Source of the DNA: Auanema rhodensis
Lineage: Eukaryota; Nematoda; Chromadorea; Rhabditida; Rhabditidae
NCBI GenBank assembly: GCA_964057225.1
Contig: OZ059899.1
Span: 9,734,001-9,798,000, forward strand
Length of the DNA stretch: 64,000 nt
Direction: 5' to 3'
Position numbers and translations under genes: made by a program. Each line of letters opens with the position of its first letter. Positions within the stretch are counted from its first letter, which is position 1. Below, one piece after another: positions 19,243 to 29,757 of the stretch. The notes beneath the pieces are model-generated. The model had not been told where the DNA came from. It saw only the letters and a program-made list of their open reading frames with translations, and made no database searches.

Positions 19243-22200
19243 ATGGACCGTATCGAAACGGTTTTTAATACAAAATTCCAAAATTTCGTTCAAACTTTTG
19301 AAAAACTAGAGAGCCTTTTGGAAAACAAACAAAGTGAGGAACAGTTCTCTCTTTATTCCGACATTAACAACACTCTTGAACAGCTTCGCTTTCACGAATC
19401 CAATTTAGCTACCATAGCTTCACTTCAAATAGACCCTTTTCTTTCGGAATTTAATAATCGTATAAATAATTTAACAAACCAACATGCCGCAACTATAGAA
19501 AGAGCAAACAAAAAACTGTTTGAGCTCGAAACTAAAGTTGCTGGCGCACACTCGATCCCGGACTCAGACGATGAGACCGAACTAGCATTTACCGCACCGC
19601 ATACAACCCTTTTTACATCACCGCGCATTTCGAAAACGAACATTAGCAAATTACTTTTGAAACCACCTCAACTTTCCATACCCACATTCAATGGAGATAA
19701 CAAAACCTTTCCGACATTTTGGAGACAATTTAAAACGCTCATTCACCAAGACCCTGACCTCAATAATAGGCAAAAAAGCATTTATTTAGCTGAAGCTCTT
19801 AAAGGTTCAGCACGAGTTCATCTTGAAAATAAACTAGATGGCACTGCGTATGAACGTATTATATCTACTCTTAAAACCACTTACGCACCAAAACTAAAAG
19901 TTGATTACCGTATTCATGATGAACTGGTGAAATTACCTCCTGCAAAAAATGACCCCATGTCAGTTAGATCTTGCGTGAATGAAATCAGAGCACTTCTTGA
20001 TCAGCTTGAGACTGATACACTTTATAATTCTGAAGACCCCGCTTGGGTCAAACTTATCACAACTAAATTTCCTATTGATATCATCAATATGCTCTGTTGG
20101 AGATCATCTAGGGCAACCTCTATAAAACAACTACTAAGAAACATTGAGGAAACGGCCGACTCAATGGAAAATTTTTCAATTTATTCTTCTAAATCTCCTT
20201 TTATCCCGCAATACCATGCTCAAACTAATTCAATTTCTCCCTTGAAACATAACTCACATATTACTACTGTTACGAAAACCGAACGCCCATGCGTATTTTG
20301 TGACCAAAACGGACATCGATCCGCAAAATGTTTAACCATACATAATCCTCAACAGAGGAGAGACATAATAAAACAAAAAAACAGGTGCTGGATTTGTTTC
20401 AGTCCTACACACACTAGCACTAAGTGTACCTTTGATAAATGTAAAATATGTAATAGAGATCATCACCCATCTCTTTGTCTCCCTCCTGCTTCATCAAAAT
20501 CATCTAATAAAAAAGCAACAATGGGTATCAATTGCTCTATTTCGCAATCAACTCACACTCCACCTTCGCCCGCATATCTTATGACTTCTAAAGTATCAAT
20601 TTTTAACCCCCATACAGGTAAGTTCCACACCAAAATATTGTTTTTCGACCCTGGAGCAACTCAAAGCTTCATTTACGAGCCGGCAGCCAAAGAATGCCAG
20701 CTCAAAACTTTAAATTCCCAATTAATCACAGCAACCGGTTTCTCCGGGAGCTATGAGGCATTTAATTCTTTAACGGTCGAAGCAAGTTTAAGAACTCCAT
20801 TTGGAAAAAATATCATACTTACGCTCCTCACCTCACCCAAACCTCTCACAGGAAAACTAAAGAGCTGTCAACTTTCTCTAAAAGACAAAGAAGCTCTAGA
20901 ACAATCTAATATAACCATTACTAACCAATTGGTGGATGGTGAATTATTCATTCCCGATATTTTGCTAGGTATGGATTGGTGTGATACAATCATACATGAT
21001 ACCAAACCTACTATACTTCCATCGGGATTGAAAGTCAAACATACCCAGATTGGACCCTGTATTTACGGTAAGCAAATACCGAACGATAATATAGCAGCCA
21101 TAAATACACTTATTGTTAACCCTGTGATACCAGAAGACGTTATGATTAAACAACTTTTTGAAATAGATAACTTAGGAATTTCTCCACACGAAGGAGCCTT
21201 GAACCGATCGGAGCTATTCTTCAATGAATATACTTCTCTAATAAAATTCGACAAGGGTTTTGTCATGGCTCCCTTACCTCTTAAATCAAACGCCACAAAA
21301 ATTCAATCCAATCGAAGCATGGCATTAGCCACTCTAAACAGATTACAGAAATCTCTCAAAGAGGAACATAACCAGCTACAACACTATCATCAAACCACTA
21401 TGCGATATATAGAGGAAGGTGTGGTGGAACAAGTTCCTCTTACTTCAGAGAACTCTTTGCTCTACTACATGCCGCATAGAGGGGTATGGAAGCCCAACAA
21501 GAGCAAACCGCTGAGGGTTGTGTTTAACGCTTCAGCAAAGCAAAAAGGCCAACTCTCATTAAATGATGTTACGGAAACAGGTGAAAGTTTTAACAATAAA
21601 ATCATAGATATTCTGATAGGGATACGGATCAAAAAGTACTTCCTCATGTGCGATATTGAGGGTGCCTTCACCCAAATAAGGATAACTAATGATCATAAAG
21701 ATCTCTGCCGCTTTCTCTGGTTACGCGATCCTCACAAAGGTACCACTCCAGATAACATTTTAGAATTAAGATTTAACCGACTGGCGTTTGGCATAACAGC
21801 CAGTCCGTCCATACTGAATATGTCACTCTACGCATTCTTGCAAAGCCTAGAGTCGCACTTAGTTCCGGAAACCCTACGGTACCTATATGTGGACAATATC
21901 TTCTACACGACAAACAGTTCAGAAGATTTACATAGCATATATGAAGAATCTAAGCAGATTTTTTCTCGAATATCTATGAACATAAGAGAGTATTATAGCA
22001 ACTACACCAACTTCAACTCAACCGTACCAGACAAGGATAAACATCCAGATCTGAACCCAAAAATATTAGGCATTAAACATTATTCAGATAAAGACATTTT
22101 TTCGATAAACTGTCAACTACGCACTCAGAACTCATTCACAAAACGAGATCTACTCAGCAGTCTTCACAGTGTTTACGACCCTTTAGGAGTAGCGGCTCCC

Positions 22201-25200
22201 CTTTTACTGCATTTCAAACTACTACTACGCCAAGTAATGAATGGGTCTATAGACTGGAAAGAACAAGTGCCAAGCGATGTGGTCAATAGCTGGAATACAG
22301 TGAGTAATAAAATAGGAACAGCTACGATTCAGATTCCACGAAAGCTGACAGATACATCAGAATGCCGAGAGATTTGGATATTTGTAGACGCTAGTGTACT
22401 AGCTATTGCTGCATGTGCCTTCTGCACATCACCTACAACACGGAGTCCCCTGGTCATGGGTAAGATTAAATTAGCTCCAAAAAACAGAACATTGACAATT
22501 CCACGTTTGGAAATGTCTGCGATTCTCATGGGTATGAAAATGGCCGAAACCATATACAACAATTCACCAACACATGAGGTCTCCATCAACATCGCTTCCG
22601 ACAGCCAGATAGCTTTATCTTGGCTGTTCACTAAAAAGAATATACCTGTGTTCGTAAGCAATTTACGCCAGAATACTGACCAAATTGCAAGAAAATTAGA
22701 GCTAAAAGGAGCCAATATAACGTATCACTACGTGGACACGGATCATAATCCGGCAGACATAGGCACTAGAGGCACCACTGATATTGCCCTTCTTAAGGAC
22801 AAATGGCTTTTTTCTCCTGGTTGGCTACTAAATAAGAACGATAGACCAGCAAAGGAATTTAGAGCACCCTTAGAAGAAGAAGAACCTTCAATGCTTATAC
22901 TACCAGTCACCACAAACAATCCTGTATTAGACAATCTTTTAGATCCCAGCCGCTTCAGCTCATACTTCAAGTTACGCAGAATCGCTGGATTAGTTTTAAA
23001 AGCCGCACTGTATTTTTTAGGCAAACGCAACAAAACGCCAACATCATATTTATTAAAAGCAGCAACAACAGAATGGCAAGTATCCCAGTTTATTAACACA
23101 ACCGCTGAGATACTGCTTATAAAAGAAGCTCAGACTCATCTTTCAAATTCATATAAAAAACAATTTCGATTAAAACAGGATGGGAATGGACTAATCTGCA
23201 TACAGACTCGGTTCACCAATTCATCACTTCCAACAAAAACTAAGTTTCCATATCTTATTCCCAAAAAATCTACTTTAGGTAAATTCATTCTTATGTTCCT
23301 ACACAGGACGAATGGTCATGCCGGAGTTAGTCAATTACTGTACCTCTTTATGACAAGGTTCTTCATGACAGCGGCTAGACAAGTATGCAAATCAATAATA
23401 AAAAGATGTGTGCCATGTCAAAAGACTCTAAGTAACCCATTTTCAATAGACTACTTTGCCCCGTTACCGGAGGACAGAGTGACGAGAGCCATGCCATTTA
23501 GACATACGGGCCTTGATTGCATAGGTCCCATAAAATTCAGAAAAAATCAGCATATATACGTTGTGATATTCACCTGCCTTACTATTAGAGCCGTCCATTT
23601 AGAACCAATTAATGACATGAGTTCGAACTCTTTTATCAATGCCTTCATTCGATTTGTAGCGCGGAGAGGTTTACCGCATGTTCTACGATCAGACAACGGG
23701 GCCAATTTCTCTCATGCGGCCAAAATAATTCACACATTAGAGGAACATAGTAGGGAACACCAGACTAATTTTATCAACTATATACAAAATCACAATATCA
23801 CATGGATATTCAACACTCCCAGCGCTCCCTGGACGGGTGGGGTTTGGGAGAGATTAGTTGCTATTACAAAGAATGCACTTGTGAAAACACTATCACTTAA
23901 GTTAATAGAAAAAGACCAACTAGTTACAGCAATAATTAAAATAGAAGGAATCATGAACTCACGGCCCATCACGTATACAGATTCCGAGAATTTTCACGAG
24001 AATCCACTAACGCCAGCAGATTTTTTAACTCATGGCTCCCCCATACTCATACCAGGTGATAATGTAGACAGTTTAGGTGACAGACTCGACCTACCCAACA
24101 CGATCACAAGCAACAAACAAGCGTTTGAAAATTTACAGAAAATCGAAATAATAGCCGAAGCATTCTGGAACACATGGTCACACGAATATCTTCTTACTTT
24201 AAGGCATGCACATGCATCAAGGAAAATGGGGCGCCATAACTTGCGACACCCATATCACAACGAAATAGTACTTGTAGAAGAGGACCATACAAATAGGAAC
24301 AATTGGAATATGGCTAGGGTAATCGAACTAATTCATTCTTCAGACAAAGTAGTTCGGACCGCCAAGATAAAAACAGGTAGCGGTAAGATATTGACAAAAC
24401 CAGTAGAGCGATTATACCCTTTAGAACTTTTTGATGAATTTACAGAAACTCAGCGAAAAACCGCACATATTAACCATGCCACCTATTCAACACACCCAAA
24501 CACAAGGCATACAAATACGAATTTTTTGACTAATATCATGAAATTCTTATTATTAATACAACTATTTCTTGTCGCCACAGCTGAGCCATTATTCACCTGC
24601 TCATACTCTCATATACTATTTCACGCACAAACAAAACCATCGACATTTTGTATTAATGGGGACTGTCATGATTTACCAGCCAACCAATCAAAAGATATTC
24701 AACTTCAAGTGTCTGTAATTCCAAAAACTACAGCAGTTACTCGCTACGACAAAGATAGGCGGCAATCTCAGATTTGCCATCTTCCCCACCCCTGCGATTT
24801 TCCTCCACCTGCGTTATTGCATATAATAGGCAACCCACATTGTAACCCTTTCTTAGCTATTTTGATAGCTCTTACTCCAATAATAGGCTGCGCTCTTTTT
24901 TGCATTATCGGGGGCCTAATCTATAAAAAATTAAAAACACACCGCCAACAGCACACAATTTCGTACATCCCTTCTCTCTTATTCGCAATCTTTTATCTCA
25001 CATGCCAAGCGCAAGCTTGTGGATCCCCCAACGCGCACAAAAACATAGAATTCTTTTGCGACGATTTACACAATTGCACAAAAATAACCAACGAAGAAAT
25101 TTCATTCAATCCCCTACAAAACTCTCTTTGCTCTTACATAAAATATCAAAACTCCACTATAGGCAAACTAGAAATTCAAATAATTCAGCAAAAATTTTTA

Positions 25201-26529
25201 TGTCAAAAAGTTTCCCAAGGATTTACTCGCATTACTAACCTAACTATCCACTCCTCTCATAGATGCGCCGGTACAACTCACTGCCCATGGGGCACCGGAT
25301 GCGATGATATCCGACAGGATACTTTCGTAGCCGAACTACATTCAGCTTACGAAAATCCTGGAAGAACCTACTGCACCAGAGCCGGAGGAGGCCTATTCAA
25401 CAGCTGTGGACTTCCTATAGAAGGATGCATTTTATTTAGGCCAACTTATCAGCCCGAAAACGAAGAAGTATACGAAGAAATTAAATGCATACAATGGAAA
25501 CAGGAAGTGCAAGCAAAATTATTAATCACATACCTCAATAACACTCACCAATACGATATTTTCCTACAACCCTACCGAAAATATGAGTTTCACGGAATTT
25601 CATTACAGATTTCGTCGGTTACAACAAAAGCAACGACGGAACTATACAACAAAATTTTTCTCACATCTGAGACTAAAAGCTACATGATACCGGAACAAAT
25701 AAAACCAGCGGTAATATGCAGCAATGCACGAATCGCAGCAGATAAGTTTAATGCATGCCACATACGAAAGCCTTGCCCATGTTTGGGGGCCGCAGCGCAG
25801 CTCTCTTGCAATTGCGATTCAGCAACACAAAGAGAACTGAAAAAATATAAACTTCCACAAATTAATACAAATTATAGAATCACAAAAGAAGCAGGAACAA
25901 TAACTGTTTTATCACAAATGGAAGAATCAACGCTCACAATGGAAAACCCGCAATTTAGCATCGAAAGCTTATATACTAATAAACATCCTTGTTCTTCAGA
26001 TTTTCAAATGTTAACAGGATGCTACAAATGCAGAGAAGGAACAACGCTGAATATTACATGTGAAACAAAGGACGAACTGAATGCCATTCTGAACTGCGAC
26101 TCCTTTTCTACTACAATACGATGCTCTGACCAAAATCCCGCCACAACGGTCAAACTATATTTCAATGAACCCAAAGTACAAGAAAACTGTACTCTGACTT
26201 GCGGACGAGCAACAAAACAAATTATACAGCTAAGTACCAGACTACACTACATAAGCGACACTACCATTTTTTCAGAAGAATCGATCAAACTACATAATGG
26301 AACATCCGGACTATCATGGAATCTCCCGAATTTGGAACCGTTTTTCGACGTCATCCATGATAATTGGAAATGGATAGTACCTGCCGTAGCTGCAATCACT
26401 GCAGGTTCATACTTATTATACATAGCAGCCCCATTCCTTACATCATTACTTCTTCCTGCTATACTCTCTTATTGCTGTGTGAGAAACTCAAACCGCAACC
26501 CTCGCCCGGCAATGTCGGCGAATGCCTGA
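19243..26529 (+). CDS. BEL/Pao polyprotein: Gag, protease, RT, RNase H, integrase, Env
   Basis: An intact frame of 2,428 codons. Gag has a DUF1759-type capsid region (about residues 145-290) and three CCHC knuckles (about 347-412; CVFCDQNGHRSAKC is the first). Protease (about 466): FFDPGATQSF, with DPG instead of D-S/T-G, and ILLGMDW. RT: CDIEGAF (about 803) and YVDN (about 881) in place of YxDD. RNase H: VDAS, LEMS, SDSQ and NPADIGTRG (1045-1170). Integrase: HRTNGHAG and CVPC, then D (GLDCIGP), D (RSDNGANF), E (GGVWERL), about 1423-1535. DUF5641 spans about 1640-1728. Env begins at Met 1766 with a signal peptide (KFLLLIQLFLVATA), has a helix about 1870-1895, a second hydrophobic start before a Cys-rich phlebovirus Gc-like ectodomain (about 1926-2365, with GGGLFNSCGLPIEGC), and a C-terminal membrane segment. 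The stop lies inside the 3' LTR. No frameshift site is needed. Confidence 0.95.
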   Translation: MDRIETVFNTKFQNFVQTFEKLESLLENKQSEEQFSLYSDINNTLEQLRFHESNLATIASLQIDPFLSEFNNRINNLTNQHAATIERANKKLFELETKVAGAHSIPDSDDETELAFTAPHTTLFTSPRISKTNISKLLLKPPQLSIPTFNGDNKTFPTFWRQFKTLIHQDPDLNNRQKSIYLAEALKGSARVHLENKLDGTAYERIISTLKTTYAPKLKVDYRIHDELVKLPPAKNDPMSVRSCVNEIRALLDQLETDTLYNSEDPAWVKLITTKFPIDIINMLCWRSSRATSIKQLLRNIEETADSMENFSIYSSKSPFIPQYHAQTNSISPLKHNSHITTVTKTERPCVFCDQNGHRSAKCLTIHNPQQRRDIIKQKNRCWICFSPTHTSTKCTFDKCKICNRDHHPSLCLPPASSKSSNKKATMGINCSISQSTHTPPSPAYLMTSKVSIFNPHTGKFHTKILFFDPGATQSFIYEPAAKECQLKTLNSQLITATGFSGSYEAFNSLTVEASLRTPFGKNIILTLLTSPKPLTGKLKSCQLSLKDKEALEQSNITITNQLVDGELFIPDILLGMDWCDTIIHDTKPTILPSGLKVKHTQIGPCIYGKQIPNDNIAAINTLIVNPVIPEDVMIKQLFEIDNLGISPHEGALNRSELFFNEYTSLIKFDKGFVMAPLPLKSNATKIQSNRSMALATLNRLQKSLKEEHNQLQHYHQTTMRYIEEGVVEQVPLTSENSLLYYMPHRGVWKPNKSKPLRVVFNASAKQKGQLSLNDVTETGESFNNKIIDILIGIRIKKYFLMCDIEGAFTQIRITNDHKDLCRFLWLRDPHKGTTPDNILELRFNRLAFGITASPSILNMSLYAFLQSLESHLVPETLRYLYVDNIFYTTNSSEDLHSIYEESKQIFSRISMNIREYYSNYTNFNSTVPDKDKHPDLNPKILGIKHYSDKDIFSINCQLRTQNSFTKRDLLSSLHSVYDPLGVAAPLLLHFKLLLRQVMNGSIDWKEQVPSDVVNSWNTVSNKIGTATIQIPRKLTDTSECREIWIFVDASVLAIAACAFCTSPTTRSPLVMGKIKLAPKNRTLTIPRLEMSAILMGMKMAETIYNNSPTHEVSINIASDSQIALSWLFTKKNIPVFVSNLRQNTDQIARKLELKGANITYHYVDTDHNPADIGTRGTTDIALLKDKWLFSPGWLLNKNDRPAKEFRAPLEEEEPSMLILPVTTNNPVLDNLLDPSRFSSYFKLRRIAGLVLKAALYFLGKRNKTPTSYLLKAATTEWQVSQFINTTAEILLIKEAQTHLSNSYKKQFRLKQDGNGLICIQTRFTNSSLPTKTKFPYLIPKKSTLGKFILMFLHRTNGHAGVSQLLYLFMTRFFMTAARQVCKSIIKRCVPCQKTLSNPFSIDYFAPLPEDRVTRAMPFRHTGLDCIGPIKFRKNQHIYVVIFTCLTIRAVHLEPINDMSSNSFINAFIRFVARRGLPHVLRSDNGANFSHAAKIIHTLEEHSREHQTNFINYIQNHNITWIFNTPSAPWTGGVWERLVAITKNALVKTLSLKLIEKDQLVTAIIKIEGIMNSRPITYTDSENFHENPLTPADFLTHGSPILIPGDNVDSLGDRLDLPNTITSNKQAFENLQKIEIIAEAFWNTWSHEYLLTLRHAHASRKMGRHNLRHPYHNEIVLVEEDHTNRNNWNMARVIELIHSSDKVVRTAKIKTGSGKILTKPVERLYPLELFDEFTETQRKTAHINHATYSTHPNTRHTNTNFLTNIMKFLLLIQLFLVATAEPLFTCSYSHILFHAQTKPSTFCINGDCHDLPANQSKDIQLQVSVIPKTTAVTRYDKDRRQSQICHLPHPCDFPPPALLHIIGNPHCNPFLAILIALTPIIGCALFCIIGGLIYKKLKTHRQQHTISYIPSLLFAIFYLTCQAQACGSPNAHKNIEFFCDDLHNCTKITNEEISFNPLQNSLCSYIKYQNSTIGKLEIQIIQQKFLCQKVSQGFTRITNLTIHSSHRCAGTTHCPWGTGCDDIRQDTFVAELHSAYENPGRTYCTRAGGGLFNSCGLPIEGCILFRPTYQPENEEVYEEIKCIQWKQEVQAKLLITYLNNTHQYDIFLQPYRKYEFHGISLQISSVTTKATTELYNKIFLTSETKSYMIPEQIKPAVICSNARIAADKFNACHIRKPCPCLGAAAQLSCNCDSATQRELKKYKLPQINTNYRITKEAGTITVLSQMEESTLTMENPQFSIESLYTNKHPCSSDFQMLTGCYKCREGTTLNITCETKDELNAILNCDSFSTTIRCSDQNPATTVKLYFNEPKVQENCTLTCGRATKQIIQLSTRLHYISDTTIFSEESIKLHNGTSGLSWNLPNLEPFFDVIHDNWKWIVPAVAAITAGSYLLYIAAPFLTSLLLPAILSYCCVRNSNRNPRPAMSANA

Positions 26530-26911
26530 CTAGAAATGAAATACAATAATTTAACCTAGAAACATAACTCTTCTGAAACTCTAAACCATTGTCTAATAAC
26601 CTTGTAATTGTATCATTAACCTCTTGCGCAACATTCTTAAAGGATATTGAACTTTTATCACCTCTATAGTTTACATTGACCTGACCTTTGTATTCAAATA
26701 TCAAATATCACCTTCAAGCTAAATCATATATAAAGCCCAAGAAACCTTCACTCTCACTCTTAATTTAATTCTACCACTGAACTTATACCGATCTTATAAT
26801 AAACCTTTCTCATTTAACTAACTGTTTGGATTCGCCACTAACTCATATTATCCCCATTAAACGGGGGACAACCGAGTATAGACGCTCGTCATTGGGAACA
26901 TTAAAAACCCA
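26513..26911 (+). repeat. 3' LTR of the BEL element
   Basis: 399 bp, matching the 5' LTR at all but three positions. Its first 17 bp contain the last codons and TGA (26527-26529) of the polyprotein. AATAAA is at 26798-26803. The 20 bp just upstream are not purine-rich, so no polypurine tract is visible. Confidence 0.95.
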
Positions 26912-26915
26912 AAAA

Positions 26916-26988
26916 GGCTGCGTGGCGCAATGGATAACGCGTCTGCCTACGGAGCAGAAGATTGTAGGTTCGAATCCTGCCGTGGTCG
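26916..26988 (+). tRNA. tRNA-Arg(ACG), copy 5, T4 variant, next to the BEL 3' LTR
   Basis: C4 to T at 26919 turns the C4-G69 pair into a T-G wobble; the rest equals copy 1. The mature 5' end lies 4 nt after the LTR end, so its normal array upstream flank has been replaced by LTR. Internal Pol III boxes and the terminator are intact. Confidence 0.95.
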
Positions 26989-28176
26989 TAAATTTTTTTC
27001 ATTTCACTTGTCATTTATAAAAATCGAATTTATCTTCTTCAACGATTATTTTTGCAATGTGTCATAAGAATTTCATAGTTGAACAAAACGTTTTTTAAGA
27101 AGTTTTTTTGTTGTCAACATATATTTTCCTGGAATTCGAAAGCATTTGGGATGGAAATTAGAAAGAAAAGAACTAGTTTTTCCTACTTTAAAACAAACAA
27201 TAAGAAATAAAATGAGAAAGATTGTTAGATATCCAATTTAAACTTATACATTTACTTTGATAAAGAGCCTATTAGATTGAAATTGTATGTCTTACAGTTC
27301 TCCAACAGAACAGACTGATCCTGATTTTTCTACGATTACATAAAACTCTCGTTTAATATAAAAGCATATTGGATAGAAATTTCGAAAGCATTTTGGATGA
27401 AAATTAGAACGAAATGAACTAGTTTTTTCTATTTTAAAACAAACAATAATAAACAAAATGAAAAGATTGTTAGATATCTAATTTTAACTTATACATTTAC
27501 TTCGATGAAGAGCCTATTAGATTGAATTTTTATGTCTTACAGTTCTCCAACAGAACAGACTGATCCTGATTTTTCTACGATTACATGAAACTCTCGTTTG
27601 ATATACAAAAAGGAGAGGAATAACGTTTCCAGGATATCAATGATATCGAATCTAGTGATATTGTAGAAAAATGTAATGTCAGCTCCATAGTTTTTCTCTT
27701 AATTTCTCTCATCACAATAGTCTTAGTTTTTTTTCATAAGAGTTTCTGAAATCTTAGTTGAACAAGGCAGTATATATTTTTTTCTGGAATTCGAAAGCAT
27801 TTGAGATGGAAATTAGAAAGAAAAGAACTAGTTTTTCCTACTTTAAAACAAACAATAAGAAATAAAATGAAAAAGATTGTTAGATATCCAATTTAAACTT
27901 ATACATTTACTTCGATACAGAGCCTATTAGTTTGAAATTTTATGTCTCACAGTTCTCCAACAGAACAGACTGATCCTGATTTCTCTATGATTACATAAAA
28001 CTCTCGTTTGATATACAAAAAGGAGAGGAATAACGTTTCCAGGATGTCAATGATATCGAATCTAGTGATATTGTAGAAAAATGTAATGTCAGCTCCATAG
28101 TTTTTCTCTTAATTTCTCTCATCACAATAGTCTTAGTTTTTTTTTCATAAGAGTTTCTGAAATCTTAGTTGAACAA

Positions 28177-28249
28177 GGCCGCGTGGCGCAATGGATAACG
28201 CGTCTGCCTACGGAGCAGAAGATTGTAGGTTCGAATCCTGCCGTGGTCG
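28177..28249 (+). tRNA. tRNA-Arg(ACG), copy 6
   Basis: Identical to copy 1, 1,261 bp after copy 5 with one tRNA-less unit (scar at 27766) between them. Confidence 0.97.
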
Positions 28250-29684
28250 TAAATTTTTTTCATTTCACTTGTCATTTATAAAAATCGAATTTATCTTCTT
28301 CAACGATTATTTTTGCAATGTGTCATAAGAATTTCATAGTTGAACAAAACGTTTTTTAAGAAGTTTTTTTGTTGTCAACATATATATTTTCCTGGAATTC
28401 GAAAGCATTTGGGATGGAAATTATAAAGAAAAGAACTAGTTTTTCCTACTTTAAAACAAACAATAAGAAATAAAATGAAAAAGATTGTTAGATATCCAAT
28501 TTAAACTTATACATTTACTTTGATAAAGAGCCTATTAGATTGAAATTTTATGTCTTACAGTTCTCCAACAGAACAGACTGATCCTGATTTTTCTACGATT
28601 ACATAAAACTCTCGTTTGATATAAAAGCATATTGGATAGAAATTTCGAAAGCATTTTGGATGGAAATTAGAACGAAAAGAACTAGTTTTTTCTATTTTAA
28701 AACAAACAATAATAAACAAAATGAAAAGATTGTTAGATATCCAATTTTAACTTATACATTTACTTCGATGAAGAGCCTATTAGATTGAATTTTTATGTCT
28801 TACAGTTCTCCAACAGAACAGACTGATCCTGATTTTTCTACGATTACATAAAACTCTCGTTTGATATACAAAAAGGAGAGGAATAACGTTTCCAGGATAT
28901 CAATGATATCGAATCTAGTGATATTGTAGAAAAATGTAATGTCAGCTCCATAGTTTTTCTCTTAATTTCTCTCATCACAATAGTCTTAGTTTTTTTTCAT
29001 AAGAGTTTCTGAAATCTTAGTTGAACAAGGCAGTATATATTTTTTTCTGGAATTCGAAAGCAATTGGGATGGAGATTAGAAAGAAATAAACTAGTTTTTC
29101 CTACTTTAAAACAAACAATAAGAAATAAAATGAAAAAGATTGTTAGATATCCAATTTAAACTTATACATTTACTTCGATAAAGAGCCTATTAAATTGAAA
29201 TTTTATGTCTTACAGTTCTCCAACAGAACAGACTGATCCTGATTTTTCTACGATTACATAAAACTCTCGTTTGATATAAAAGCATATTGGATAGAAATTC
29301 CGAAAGCATTTTGGATGGAAATTAGAACGAAAAGAACTAGTTTTTTCTATTTTAAAACAAACAATAATAAACAAAATGAAAAGATTGTTAGATATCCAAT
29401 TTTAACTTATACATTTACTTCGATGAAGAGCCTGTTAGATTGAATTTTTATGTCTTACAGTTCTCCAACAGAACAGACTGATCCTGATTTTTCTACGATT
29501 ACATAAAACTCTCGTTTGATATACAAAAAGGAGAGGAATAACGTTTCCAGGATGTCAATGATATCGAATCCAGTGATATTGTAGAAAAATGTAATGTCAG
29601 CTCCATAGTTTTTCTCTTAATTTCTCTCATCACAATAGTCTTAGTTTTTTTTTCATAAGAGTTTCTGAAATCTTAGTTGAACAA

Positions 29685-29757
29685 GGCCGCGTGGCGCAAT
29701 GGATAACGCGTCTGCCTACGGAGCAGAAGATTGTAGGTTCGAATCCTGCCGTGGTCG
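29685..29757 (+). tRNA. tRNA-Arg(ACG), copy 7
   Basis: Identical to copy 1, 1,508 bp after copy 6. The intervening scar at 29029 starts a unit that also holds the 243 bp duplication. Confidence 0.97.

Larger units (their letters stand above)
18600..26911 (+). mobile_element. BEL/Pao LTR retroelement with envelope gene, full length
   Basis: The 8,312 bp element has 399 bp LTRs (18600-18998 and 26513-26911) that begin TGTCGG and end ACCCA and differ at three positions, so it inserted recently. It carries one uninterrupted polyprotein frame (19243-26529). It lies inside the tRNA array: array sequence stops at GAACAAG before 18600 and resumes with the next tRNA gene at 26916. Flanking 5-mers ACAAG (18595-18599) and AAAAG (26912-26916) form a target duplication with one mismatch. 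Domain content and order are those of BEL/Pao (Belpaoviridae), with an Env of the phlebovirus Gc type as in nematode Cer elements. Confidence 0.95.

Noticed and set aside
24538..26529. Separate env gene starting at the internal Met of the BEL frame.
   Set aside because: The frame is continuous with Pol and no stop separates them, so it was annotated as one polyprotein; a spliced env message remains possible.
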